Positions 32,401 to 44,589 of a DNA stretch of 64,000 bases are shown here, in pieces. Source of the DNA: Cynocephalus volans (Eukaryota > Chordata > Mammalia > Dermoptera > Cynocephalidae). The translations under genes were made by a program, and so were the position numbers. Location of the stretch: contig NC_084463.1 in assembly GCF_027409185.1 (NCBI RefSeq), forward strand, positions 157,158,369-157,222,368, written 5' to 3'. A model generated the notes under the pieces. The model was not told the origin of the DNA and ran no database searches. It saw nothing but the letters and a program-made list of their open reading frames with translations. Position 1 is the first letter of the stretch; the number at the start of each line of letters is the position of its first letter.

Positions 32401-33030
32401 AGGCCACAGTCTTTCTGTCAGTGTAGACTGAAAGGAGAGATTCCGATCCCCTTCTCCCTTGACTTCTCTCTCCTTTCCCATCAGCCTGCGTCCCTGCTGG
32501 GGAGGAGCTGCCGGTTCCCCACCAGTTGTCATGCCCCGCCCTGTGGATAACAATATCTCCCACTCGGGCTTTGGGCTTCAAAGCTCCCCCAGTCTAATGC
32601 AAACCAGATGCTGGCCTCCCTTTCCTGGCAATGATTTTCCATGGCTGCTCCCACCCCCTTCCTGTTTTTGCTCCTCACTGATCCCCTTGCTAAATTCACC
32701 CATGCCCCCACCTTCCTCTGCCCGGCAACCTCTGGGCCCACCTGGAAACAATGAATGGAAAACAGGATGTGTGAAATGGGGGGCGGGTCTCCCCATCACA
32801 CCCACAAGGCAGGAGGGGAAGGGGCTCAACCTGGCTGGTGGCAAAGTATGTGGGAGTTGGTCCCTCCCCGCCAAGCCCCAGCCAGTCCCTTGGGGGTTGG
32901 GGGAGAGCCAAGTTAGAGCTGCCGGGGGCTGTATAGAAAAACGTGTTATTTTCTGGACACATAGTTTGGACTGGACAGGGAGCTGTGAAGGCCTTGTCCT
33001 TGTCCTTGGCTGTGACTTAGAAAAAGCGCT

Positions 33031-33128
33031 GTCTAGTTAGCTCAGCTGGTTAGAGCATGGTCTTGTATCACCAAGGTCAAGGGTTCAGATCCCCATACTG
33101 GCCAGCCACCAAAAAAAAAAAAAAAAAA
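33031..33128 (+). mobile_element. Monomeric tRNA-Ile-derived SINE
   Basis: ctagttagctcagctggtta (A box), gggttcagatccccatactggcc (B box and acceptor), then agccacc and a pure A tail of about 19 bases. No convincing target duplication. Confidence 0.87.
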
Positions 33129-33479
33129 TCAGAGCCAGAAAAGGCCCAACTCTCTCCTCTGGCAGATGAGGAAACTGAGGCTCAGATATTCACCTGGGGT
33201 CACTGGAGAGTTGGAGCCAAGAAGCAGCCACATCTGGGACAGCTTGCCAGTAAAACCTGCTGCCCGAAGTTACCTCCCCGGCTTGCTATCTCAGCGTCAT
33301 TCCTGCTTGCCCTCCCCCTGCCACCGAGTGCCGAGCCCAGTCACAGGGGGAGGCTCACAAGGCCATCACCTTCCTGCCTGCCTGCCCCTCTGCCCAGCCA
33401 CCTCCTGGCTGGCAGGCATGAGGCAGCCATGCACACCTGGCTGGGCAGACCTTGAGGCTGGGCACGCAGGGGGGAGGCC

Positions 33480-33525
33480 GTGTGTTTGTGTGTGTGTGTG
33501 GGTGGATGGGTGTGTGTGTGTGTCT
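33480..33525. repeat. (GT)n-rich microsatellite
   Basis: Interrupted GT repeat: tgtgtttgtgtgtgtgtgtg, then ggtggatgg, then gtgtgtgtgtgtgt. Confidence 0.9.
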
Positions 33526-34879
33526 TCCCTCATCCCCTCAATCCTGTGATCCACCCCCTCAGGGCAGCCAGGGCTGGCCCTCAGAGGGCAGACTCCCCCA
33601 TTTCCACGAAAACAACAGCCCAAGGGCTCCTGAAAGCCGGCTCTGGTGCCCCTCCCTCCGCCAGCTGTGCAGCGTGTTTGGACAACTGGATGGAATGTTT
33701 TGCAGTCCTCCCTGGATCCCTGGGCTCAGATTTCAAGAGGGAGGGAGGAAGAGACTCAAGAGGTCGAATGTGGGCCTGGAGGCCCCCTGAACCCCCAGGC
33801 CTGACCAAAACCACTGCCTGTCTGGCCCCAGCTCAGTGAGGAGCTGCAGTCAGGTCCAGGCCCCTCAGGGAAGGGCAGGGCAGAGGGTGGAGGCAGATGG
33901 TGTCAGAGATTTGGTCAGGCCAGCCTGGTGAAGTCAGGCCCTGGGGACAGTCTGGGCTCAGGGAGGGGCCGTTCCTGGGATAGCACTTTGAGCACGCTAA
34001 GACCCCATGACAGAGAGCTGTCTACCACCACCCTCATTTTACAGATAAGGCAATGGGGGTCCAGAGGGGGTGCCGCATGCTGGGTGTGGAGCTGGGCTAG
34101 CGTCCAGCCTCCTGACGCTAAGCTTGCTCTTCCTACTGCTCGGGGAGTCCACAGCCCCACCCTCAGCCCCAGAAACAGCCAGTGAATCCTCCAGGGTCAC
34201 AGACACTGAGCGCCCGGCCCGCCTATGAAGTGGCATTAACTCACTCGCCACAAGGTATAGAAGCCCTGAGAGCCAGGATTCCCGTCCCATCTCCTGTTCT
34301 GGGGCCAGGGCTCCACCAGTTCCCCACAGCAGCTGCCCAAGCCCCCCAGAGCCTACCTTGAGTAAATCCTTTCTCTGGTTGCGAAGACACTCACGTTCTA
34401 GACCCAACTATATGGAAGTTAGTTTGAGCCTCAGTTTACCCACCTTAAAATTGGAAGGATTATCTTTGCTTCACTTGACTCACCATCATACTGTGGGGTG
34501 CTGATGGAGAGGAGCAGGGGTGCTGGCAGACCCCTTTGGAGACTTAAACATTTCCCAGTGACGAAACCACTGGAGCTTAAATGAAGAGGAAAGGAAGGAG
34601 GGGTTCCTCTGGCCCAGGCAGGTATGGAAGTCCCACCATGGTGCCTGGGGGCCTGGGCTGGATTCCTAGAAGTAAAACCTGTTTGCCCACTCCCACCTCC
34701 TCAGTAGGAAAGCTCGGCCACCTAATGGGACTCTAGAACAAACCAAACATTCATGGGAAGACATGACTAGTGGAGAAAGGTATGGCCCCCTGGACAGCTG
34801 GTGACTCCCTTCCAAAATGGCAGGATGTGGGATGTGGCGGGGACTGTGCTTGGGTCTTTCCATGTGATGTCAGACTCAG

Positions 34880-35050
34880 TTCATCCTTTCAACCACCCAG
34901 TGTGGTTCTTCACTCCTTTCTGTTCCCATTTTAAAGATGAGGAAACTGAGACTTGGAAAGGTTAAAGGATTTGGCAGACAGCTAACAATGAAAGGAACTC
35001 AGAGTTTAATCCAGGATTGTCTGACTCCAGAGCTCATTTTCTTATCTCTC
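34880..35050 (-). repeat. MIR SINE
   Basis: Reverse-oriented MIR: ttcccattttaaagatgagg, aaactgagacttggaaaggtt, then gtttaatccaggattgtctgactcc. Confidence 0.75.
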
Positions 35051-35282
35051 TACCATTCATCCTGTCAAGAGGAAGGGTAAGCTGAGACTCTGTAGAGAAA
35101 GTAGGGCTCGAAGAATAAGCAGGCTTTAAACATAGAAGTAGAGGATGCGCTTCTATGCAGAGGAACCAGCAGGAGCAAAGGCTTGGAGGTGGGAAAGAGC
35201 AGAGCGCACACAGAGAGAAGCGAACCCTTCACTTTGCCCACAGCTCAGGCTAAGTTAGACGACAGAAAAGAAAAGGCTAGAA

Positions 35283-36110
35283 AGGCAGCCTAAGGGTGAA
35301 CCCTGGAAAGCTCTGAGGCCAAGTTAAAGAATTTGGACTTTGTTCTGAAGACTCTAAGGAGACTGTTAAACATTTTTGAGCAGGAAAGTTAAATGATCAG
35401 AGCCGTGCTTTGGGAAGACTAAATTGACAACAGTGTTCATGGAAAGTAGAAATGAATACTGATCAAATATCCAGTGAGGAAAAGACTTTCTAAACTTGGA
35501 AGTGTTTGAAGAGATCTCAGCAGCAAAAGATTAATAGATCTGCTCACATTAAACTTCTCTATGCTCTCTCTCCCTCAAAAACAAAAACAAACAAATAAAA
35601 TCAAAAGGCAAATAATCTGGGGAAAATATTCCCAGCCAGTGGCAAAGTATTAACATCTTTAACATATAAAAATTTTCAAAAATCAATAAGGTTATTAGTG
35701 AAAAGACTGACAAAGTTTCCGCACTCATGAAGGACACAGTTTGGTGGGGGGCAGGGGGATTCAGACATCTGATTAAGAGCACTGTGTGACAGGTACGAGG
35801 AGGGGGGAAGTACAGGGTGCCCTGGAAGCACATCCAGGAACTCCTAACCTAGACTTGGGGTCTGGAAGAATTTCTTGAGGCAAAAGTTGGGGAGTGGGGA
35901 GGGGGACTATTGAAAGAGATGGGGCTGGCAAGAGAGTTGGGGGCCAGATCAGGTGGGGCCAAGTGTACTAGGTAAGGAATTCAAACTTTACGCTTAAGGA
36001 CACAGGGGAGTCATTGAAGGGTTTAAGCAGGAGTGTGATGTGATTAGATCCACATGTCAAAAAGGTAGCTCCTATGGATGTGTGCGGAACGGATTGGAGA
36101 ATTTCTGCTT
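35283..36110. repeat. Old interspersed repeat sequence, unclassified
   Basis: Two stretches (about 35310-35430 and 35940-36110) share a pattern of the form tttggactt...ttaaacag...agg-gtgatgtgatcaga, typical of an old dispersed element whose family I cannot name with confidence. The sequence between is AT-rich with no coding signal. Confidence 0.4.
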
Positions 36111-36694
36111 CTAGTGAGGTGGCAGTGTGGCAGCAGCAAGGAACTTTCCTGCTCCAGACAAAGAATATCCTGAAAAGAGAGGCCACAATTCTTGGAGGCC
36201 TTGTTGTCAAGATCTTCAGAAGCTACTTCCTTACCCACAAAGGAAAGTGAGACTGAAGCTGGGAGCTTACTCGGCAGGGAGTTTGGGGAGCTGAATCTCG
36301 GACAACTACATGGAGCTAGGATCCACAAGGAGGGCTGGAATGTTCCATGTTAGTGGTACCCCCTGGCTCTTGGTAGAAACAGATGCAAATCCTCTTTGGA
36401 GGAAAGTGTTCAAATTTAAGTATGAAGGATTCCCATTGGTTAATATTGAGCAATGAGCTCACAATCAGAAATCACCAACACATGGAGATCTAGCCACTAT
36501 AAGTGAGAATCAGCAGACACAACACACAACACATTCAGACACTATAAGAATCCAGATATTAAGCTCCTATATACAATATAGAAAGGTTATGTATGAATTT
36601 AAGATGAATAACCAACAAGAGATTATCAAGGAGAATCAAGAAGATTTTTTTAAATGACAAATGGAATCTATCTATATCTACACCTGTACCTATA

Positions 36695-37068
36695 TGTATG
36701 CCTTGAGTTGAATGTACTCCCTCAACAAACTTAATCCCCACTGTGACAGGGTGGGAAATCCTATTATGGTAATTGAAAGGTGGGGTCTTGAAGAGGTGAT
36801 TAGATTGTAGGACCATGCTGCTGTGAAGGGATTAATAATGGTGGTCAGGGGCGTGGTTCTGAGGGCTTTAAAAGGGGAGCATGAAGAGTCTGTCCTTCTC
36901 TCCGCTCCACCATTTCCACAATGTGATACTCTGCCATCACTGTTGCCACCACCAGATGGACTTTGGATTTCCCAGCCTCAGAAACTGTAAGCAATAAATT
37001 TCGTTTTCTTTATAAATCACCCAGTTCCATGTATTTTGTTATAAGCAATAGAAACAGAGTAATACAAT
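36695..37068 (+). mobile_element. MaLR-type solitary LTR (ERVL family)
   Basis: Matches the MST/MLT1 LTR layout: ttgaatgtactccctcaaca start, ggtaattgaaaggtggggtct, cagaaactgtaagcaataaa with a polyadenylation signal, and the typical end gtattttgttataagcaata...agtaataca. No internal retroviral genes adjoin it. Borders are good to a few bases. Confidence 0.78.
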
Positions 37069-39025
37069 ATACACATCTCCAAAAGAATGGGTTCCACAGC
37101 AGCTAGATATAGCTAAAGAGAGAATTAAAGCCCTGGAAGATATATTGAAAGAATTAATCAGAAAGCAGCACGGTCACACAGAAATGGAAAATATGAAAAA
37201 GAAGTTAAAAAGGGACATAGAGCATAGACTAATAAGGTCTGTGAAATCCAAGAATAGAAAATAGATAATGGAGGGGAGGCAATATGTGTTTAAAGGATAC
37301 AGAGTTTCAGTTTGAGAAGGTGAGAAAGGTTCCAAAGATTGATGATGGTTGTACAACCATGTGAATATACTTAATGCCACTAAAAAATAGAGACATAGCT
37401 GACATACTTAAGCATTAGGATATGGAAACATTGAGACTGAAAAAGTTATACCAGGAAAATACAGAACAAAAGAAAGGTGGTATACCCAGATTAATAACTG
37501 AACTTTAAGACAGAAACATTATTTGGGGTAAAGTTGGTCACTATGCAGTAACAATGATGACAATGTTAAAAAAATAAAAGTTAAATTTGGTAGAAAAATA
37601 TAATAAGTTTAGATTAATATGCGCCTAATAAAATAGCCTAAAATATTTAAAGCAAAAGTCCTTAGAGCTACAGGGGGAAGTTAGACAAATCTCTCACATG
37701 GTATAAAGTATCAACAAACCTTTCTCAGTTATGGATAGATCAAGGAAGCAAAATATTAGGAACCAGTAGCAACAGAAACCTCTGGCATTGGAAGTAAAGG
37801 CTGAAATGTGGAGCACTAGATTGAAGCTGATTGAGAGGAAATTAGATCCCTAGATCCTTTCCCGTATTTCATGCCACTGGGCAACTTCCCCTTTCAGAGT
37901 CTAGCAGAAGACTGGAAATTTATCTCTGAAGATAGTAAAACAGAGGGTCTTTGGGCCAGACCCAACCCTCTTCTCTCACTTGGCAGCCAGAATGGGGACA
38001 GTTAGGCCTTTAACTTCTAGACAGTCCCTCTTTGGGACCCTGGCCAGCCCAAGAGAAAGACCCAAGACTAGTGTTACCCAGCAAATACCCACCCAGAACA
38101 CCACACTGTGAAGCTCAAAGTCAAGACGCTTAGGGCTTCCTATCAATTTTTAAGCTCCTACTCCCAATAACGAGCAGACAACAAAAGATTATTAGACAAC
38201 TAAGAACTTTTAACATGAAAGAAACCAAATCCATTAAGCAGGAAAAAAACACTTTGCAGGAAACAGAAAATCTGCAGGAAGAAAAAGAAGGAAAACAAAC
38301 AAACAAACAAAACACCCCATCATTAATATCCTCAGAGAGAGAGAAAAGAAGGTATTGCATTCAATGAAAGTAAACACTCAGAGAACAGAGAGAACTCTTG
38401 GAAATTAATACATTTTTTAAAAGCATGATGGCAGAAATAAAAACCTCTGAAGAATGGTTGGAAGATTAAGTTGAGGGAATATCCCCAGAAATAAACAAAA
38501 AGAAAGAAATGGAAAACAGAGGAAGGATTAGAAAATTAGAGGACCAATTTAGGAGGTTCAATATCTGAGTAACAAGTATTCCGGAGAGAAGAGAGAACAC
38601 GGAGGGCACAAAGTGTCAAATGAATAATTCAAGATCATTTTTCAAAATTAACGTGCATGTGTTTTCAAATTTAAAAAAGCCCACCTTGTGCCTAGAAGAG
38701 TCAATGAAAACACTAAGATACATCAGTGTACAATTTTAGGAAAGTGGGACAAAGAGAAAATCTTATAAGCTTTCATAAATACAAAAATAGTCACAACAAA
38801 GGATCTGGAATCAGAATGGATTTGGACTTCTCAGCAGCAACCCTAGAAGCAGGAAGAAAATGGAAAAAATCTTCAAAATTCTGAAAGAGAATTATTTCTA
38901 ACCTAGAATTCTATGCCAGTCAAACTATCATTCAAGTATGAGGGTAGACTAAAGAAATTTTTATGTGTTCAGTTCTCAAAATTTAACTCTAATGATCTCT
39001 TTTCTCAGAAACTGCTGAAGGATGC

Positions 39026-39383
39026 TCCGATAGTCTGAATGTGTCCCCCAAAATCTATATGTTGAAACTTAATCACCAATGTGATAGTACTAAAAGGTGG
39101 AACCTTTAGGAAGTGATTAAATCGTGAGGACAGAGTCCGCATGAGTGGGATTAGTAACCTTATCAAAGAGGTTGAAGGGAGCACCCCAGTTTCTTTCCGT
39201 CTTTCCTCCAAGTGAGGACACAGCAAGAAGGCACCATCTTGGAAGCAAGGAACAAGCTCTTACCAGGCACTGAATCTGCTGGTACCTGGATCTTGGACTT
39301 CCCAGCCTCCTGAACTGTGAGAAATAAATCTCTATTATCCTGTCTAAGGTATTTTGTTGTAGCAACAGGAATGGACTAAGACA
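39026..39383 (+). mobile_element. MaLR-type solitary LTR (MLT1/MST-like)
   Basis: Starts near gtctgaatgtgtcccccaaaatc, includes ggacacagcaagaaggcacc, cctgaactgtgagaaataaatc and ends ttgttgtagcaacaggaatgg...ctaagaca. A 5-base duplication gatgc lies at 39021-39025 and 39384-39388, the size expected for ERVL/MaLR integration. It interrupts HAL1-like sequence. Confidence 0.82.
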
Positions 39384-39889
39384 GATGCACTCAGTAAAAT
39401 GAGGGGGTGAACTAAGAAAGAACCCATGGGTCAGAATACAGGAAAGCCAACACAGGACCAAAGGGGAGGGAATCTTCAGGATGGTGGTGAGGGCAGATAC
39501 TGGGATCCTGTGTTGGCGAAGAGGAAAATTCATCCAAATTGGAAAATAGAAGATCATGGCTGGCACAAAGAGGGCAGTGATCACCACATCTTCCACCACT
39601 CTACCACCACCTGAACTATCACGGGATGGGTTCCACCAAAATGGAAGAGTAAACCATAAGAAAGAGATACAGGAGATCTAGGAAAACAGGGAATTCTGGG
39701 AGAATGAGAAAGGTTATTGCAAAGATAACAGCAAAGTCCCAGGACAAAGGCCGTGTAGCAGCTGAAGAGCAACCAGCCCAGATAGAGGAGAATTGTGGTC
39801 ACTAGGAATGATGTCTTCAAGGAAAATCATTGGAACAATAGAAACTGTCTCTGAGGATTTACAGATCTTGGAGTTAGTAGACAAATACT

Positions 39890-40290
39890 TTTGATAAACT
39901 ATCTTCAATATACTTAAATACCTAAAAGAAACCATGTGCAAAGAACTAAAGGAAACTATGAGAACTATATCTTACCAAATGAATATCAATAAAAAGATAG
40001 AAATTATAAAAAGGAAGGAGTTGAAGAGTATAATAACCAAAATGAAAAATTTACTAGAAAAGTTCAACAGTAGATTTGAGCAGGCAAAAGAAAGAACCAT
40101 GACACTTGAAGGTAAGTCAGTTGAAGTTAACCAATCTGAGGAGCAAAGAGAAAAAAAGAATAAAGAAAAAATGAACAGAGCCCTAGAGACCTGTGGGACA
40201 CTGTCAAGCATAACACCATATGCATAATGGAAGTTCCAGGAGAGGAGGGAGAGAAAGGGGCAGAAAGAATATTTGAAGAAATAATGGCCA
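39890..40290 (+). pseudogene. Decayed L1 ORF1 segment
   Basis: An open stretch at 39934-40227 reads KELKETMRTISYQMNINKKI...LKSIITKMKNLLEKFNSRFE, the coiled-coil part of L1 ORF1p, then SEEQREKKNKEKMNRALETC before a stop. The rest of ORF1 is disrupted. It is transposon, not host, coding sequence. Confidence 0.75.
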
Positions 40291-40911
40291 TGCTGATGGG
40301 ACCCATGTGAGTATTTCAAGCATGCCACATAGCCCCAGATTCAATTCATGGGAGTTTTGGCCTCACTGATACCTGCAACATCACCCTTGGCTCAGGCCTG
40401 ATGGTTTCAGCCAGCAGAGAGATTGCAGCTTTCTTCCCTGACTTCAGTGAACAGTGCTGGTATGAGGTGGAGGAGCCCCAGTTGCACTGTGGCCCTGTGA
40501 ACTATAGTCCAGAGGGAGGCATCCATTGTGCAGCCAGAACAGGAGGCCCAGGACCAGCCTGACACAGGCCTGTTGGTCTATGAATAATGCTGGCAATGCC
40601 CAGCCTTTTCTCTTAGACCTCTGGCCCAAAGCATTCTCCTTGGACCAGGGATCATAGTGCCATCTCTGGTAGGCACCATCATCTGCCTGAGGACCTAGCT
40701 CATCACTGCACATCCTTCAGAATCTAGCTATCTACCTATTCTCCAGAATATTCATGGGTGGTTCAGAAGAATGATGATGCCTGTTTTTGCTGAGAACTAT
40801 TCATCCTTCAAGGAGGAGCTTGCCTAATTAACTGTCAGAAAAATGCAGTAACTATATGGGCAACATCTGGCCTATCTTCCTAAATAAAAGTCAGTGTTCT
40901 ACTAAAAAAAA
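40291..40911 (+). pseudogene. Processed retrocopy of an unidentified transcript, inserted in L1
   Basis: This sequence is GC-richer than its L1 host and interrupts the L1 between gaagaaataatggcca and aaatggtcaaaaacttc, which are contiguous in L1. The short copies atggcca and atggtca suggest a target duplication. The insert ends with AATAAA at 40883-40888, 15 bases, then an A tail from 40904. In one frame it reads DTCNITLGSGLMVSASREIA and AFFPDFSEQCWYEVEEPQL before stops, so it probably derives from a spliced mRNA. I do not recognise the parent gene. L1-driven retrotransposition is the likely origin. Confidence 0.65.
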
Positions 40912-42285
40912 AATGGTCAAAAACTTCAAAAATTTGATGGAAGACATAGTCTACACATTCAGGAATCCCAATGAACTCCAAGTAGGATGAACTCAAAGAC
41001 ATGTCAAGACACAGATGTATAATCAGATGCTATAATCAGAATGTTAAAAGCCAAAGACAACAAAAAGAACCCTGAAAGCAGCAAGAGTCATCACATATAA
41101 GTCAAACTCAATAAGATTCACAGTTTATTTTTCATCAGAAACTATGGAGATCAGAAGGCGATGGGATGATATATTTAAAAAGTACTGAAAAAACAACAAA
41201 TAGTCAACCAAGATTACTATATCTGGCAAAACTATGCTTCAGAAATAAGGAGAAATCAAGACATTTCCAGATAAACAAAAACCAAGAGAGTTTATCACTA
41301 GTAGACCTGCCATATAAGAAATGCTAAATGGAATCCTTCAGACTGATATTAAAGGACACTAGACAATAACTCAAAAGCACAGGAAGAAATAAAGAACACC
41401 AGTAAAGGTAAGTACATAAGTAAATATATAGATATATATAAAAGTCAGTATTGATGTATTTTTAGTTTTTAATTCTTTTTTTTCCTTTATATAACTTAAA
41501 AGACTACTACAATAAACATAAATCTATGCTGATTGGCACACAATATATAAAGATGTAATATTTGAGACAATAGCAACGTAAAGGGTAGAGGATGAAACGA
41601 TAGAGACAGAGTTTTTGTAAATTACTGAAACCAAGTTGGTACTAATTAGAACTAGGTTGCTATAAATTAAGATGTTAATTGTAATCCCCAGGGCAACCAC
41701 TAAGAAAATAACTAAAATATATCTAGTAAAATAAACAAAAAGGGAATAAAAATGGTATACTATAAAATATATAACACAAAAGAACGCAGCAATGGAGGAA
41801 TTGAGGAATAAAAAAGATATAATACATATAGAAAAATAGCAAAATGGGGTTAAGTCCTTACCAATGATTACATTAAGTATAAATGAGTCAAATTCTCCAA
41901 TTAGAAGGCAGAGATTGGTAGAATTTATTTTTAAAAAACATGATCCAACTATATGCTCTCTACAAGAGGAATCTCTTTAGATCAAATGACCCAAATAGGT
42001 TGAAAATGGAAGGATGGAAAATACATTATATGAAAACTAACAAAAGGAGAGATGGAATGACCATATGAATATCATGAAAAATAGATTTTAAAGCAAAAAA
42101 TTATTACAGGGGACAAAGAGAGACATTATATAAGGATCAATCAACTAAGAAGGTATAACAATTATAACCATATATTCACTTAACAACCAACCTCCCAAAA
42201 CATTTAAATCAAAATGGATAGAATTGAAGGGAGAAATAGGTCAGCAAGAATAGTTGGAGACTATTTTTAGTAATGGATAGCTATG

Positions 42286-42462
42286 GGGAGGGGGAGGGAG
42301 GGTCGAGAAAATTGGGTGGGGTACATGGGGTACAAACACAATTTATGGTAATGGGCATGCTGCCAGTATGAATCTGGCCATCACATCTTGGGCATGATGG
42401 GTGACAATCAGCTTTGTATCTCATGAATATTCATAACCAAAAAAAATTTTTTGGAAAAAAAA
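42286..42462 (+). mobile_element. 5'-truncated L1 3'-end-like insertion
   Basis: A 177-base insert starting with a G-rich tract (ggggagggggagggagggtc), then gggtggggtacatggggtac, and ending ttcataaccaaaaaaaattttttgg and an A tail. This resembles the G-rich 3' UTR of L1. It lies inside older L1 ORF2 sequence and is flanked by atggatagctatg (42273-42285) and atggacagctatg (42463-42475), one mismatch in 13. Confidence 0.72.
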
Positions 42463-43290
42463 ATGGACAGCTATGTAAAAGATAAGGAAATAGAAGACTT
42501 GGACATTATAAACCAACTAGACCTAACTCCACTCAGCAATAGCGAAATACACATTCTTCTGAAGTACACATAAAACATTCCCCAGCATAGACCATATGTT
42601 AGACCACAAAACAAGTCTCAATAAATTTAAAAAGAATGAAATCATATGAAGTATTTTTTTCTAACCACAATAGAATGAAATTAGATATTAATAACAGAAG
42701 GAAAATGAAAAAATATACAAGTATGTGAAAACTAAACAACACACTCTTAAACATCCAATGGATCAAAGAAGAAATCACAAGGGAAATTAGATGAGATGAA
42801 CGAAAGTGAAAACATAGCATACAAAAATTTATGGTATATAGCAAAATCATTACTTATTGGAAAACTTACAGCTATTTTAACACCTACATTAAAAAAAATC
42901 TCAATCTAATAACTTAAACTTCCAACTTAAGGAACTAGAAAAAGTAGAACAAACTAAACCCAAAGCAAGCAGAAAGAATAAAATAATAAATATTAAAGAG
43001 GAAATAAATGAAATAGAGAAGAGAAAAACAATAGAAAGAATCAACAAAAACAAAAGTTGGTTCTTCAAAAAGATCAACAAAATTGATAAACCTTTAGTTA
43101 GACTGATCAAAAAAAAAAGAAGACTCAAATTACTAAAACTGGGAATTAAAGTAGGAAAATTACTACCAACTTTACAGGCAGAAAAAGGATTATAAGAGAA
43201 TACTATGAACAATTGTATGCCAACAAATTAGATAGCCTACATGAAATGTACAAATTCCTAGAACACACAAACTACTATAACTGACTCAAG

Positions 43291-43398
43291 GGCTGGCTGG
43301 TTACTCTCTTGGTAGAGTGTGGTGCTAACACCACTAAGGTCAAGGGTTCAAGATCCCCTCACTGGCCAGCATCACCCACCTCCAAAAAAAAAAAAAAA
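43291..43398 (+). mobile_element. Monomeric tRNA-Ile-derived SINE
   Basis: gctggctggttactctcttggtagagtgtggtgctaacac with gggttcaagatcccctcact ggcc and an A tail. Nested in L1 ORF2 with a short duplication aactgactc (43279-43287 and 43398-43406). Confidence 0.88.
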
Positions 43399-43531
43399 AC
43401 TGACTCTAGAAGAAAAGGAAAACCTCAAAAGACCTCAAACATGAGATCAAATCCATAATCAAAAAATTTCCTATAAAGAAATGTCTTGCTTCACTAGTAA
43501 ATTCTCTCAAACCTTTAAAGAAGAATAAACA

Positions 43532-43712
43532 TGGGCCGGCCCGTGGCTCACTCGGGAGAGTGTGGTGCTGATAACACCAAGGCCACGGGTTCGGATCCCA
43601 TATAGGGATGGCCGGTTAGCTCACTGGGTGAGCGTGGTGCTGACAACACCAAGTCAAGGGTTAAGGTCCCCTTACTGGTCATCTTTTAAATAAATAAATA
43701 AATAAATAAAAT
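43532..43712 (+). mobile_element. tRNA-Ile-like dimeric SINE (CYN-like)
   Basis: Full dimer GGGCCGGCCCGTGGCTCACT to TTACTGGTCATCTTTT, with a tail that has become an (AAAT)n repeat. A perfect 15-base duplication aaagaagaataaaca flanks it (43517-43531 and 43713-43727). Nested in L1 ORF2. Confidence 0.94.
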
Positions 43713-44589
43713 AAAGAAGAATAAACACCAATCCTTCTTAAACTCTTCCATAAAACAAAGGAGAGTATACTTCATAACAATCTATGATAACAGTATACCC
43801 TGAAACTAACACCAAAGACATCACAAGGAAAGAAATCTACCAATCAATATCCCTCATTAATATAGATGCAAATATCCTCAACAAAATACTGGTAAATTGA
43901 ATCCAGCAACATATTAAAAGGATTATATATCATAGCCAAGTGGGATTTATCCAGGGAATGCAAGGGTGGTTCAATGCATGAATATCAATCAATGTAATAT
44001 ACCATATGAGTATTATCAGAATAAAGGAAAACAACCACATGATGATCTCAATTGATACAGAAAAATAATTTGACAAAACCAACATCCGTAAAACTTGGAA
44101 TAGAAGGAGATTTCCTCAATCCCATAAAGGACATCTATGAAAACCCATAGCTAATATACTTAAGGGTGAAAGACTGAAAGCTTTCCTTCTCAGATCAGAA
44201 CAAAATAAGGATGGCTGGTCTTGCCATTTCTATTCAACATTTTACTAGAAGTTTTAGCAAGGGCAATTATGCAAGAAAAAGAAGTAAATGGCATCCAAAT
44301 TGGGAAAGAAGAAATAAAATCCTTTATTCACAGATGGTATGATTTTATATATATAGAAAATCCTAAAGAATTTACACAATAATAGCTAGTAAATGAATTC
44401 CGCAAAGTTACAGATTACAAGATCAGCATACAAAAATCAGTTGTATTTCTGTACGCCAGCAATGAACAATCTAAAACTGAAACTAAGGAAGAATTCTATT
44501 TACAATAGTATCGAAAAGAATAAAATACTTAGGAATATATTTAACCAAGGAGGTTCAAAACTTGTACACTGAAAACTATAAAACATTGT

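Larger units (their letters stand above)
28425..35500. other. Spacer upstream of RAB3IL1
   Basis: About 7 kb of non-coding sequence with three tRNA-derived SINEs, MIR copies, a CATT microsatellite near 29570-29600 and a GT microsatellite near 33480-33525. I see no exon of a recognisable gene. In human the RAB3IL1-BEST1 interval is also gene-free, as far as I recall. Confidence 0.7.

Noticed and set aside
33031-33128. Functional tRNA-Ile gene
   Set aside because: The A and B boxes are present, but arms are mismatched, the 3' end runs into agccacc and poly-A, and it lacks a TTTT terminator directly after. It is a SINE monomer. The same applies to 23481 and 62784.
39934-40227. Host coiled-coil protein gene
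   Set aside because: The residues and context match L1 ORF1p. The frame is truncated and embedded in L1.
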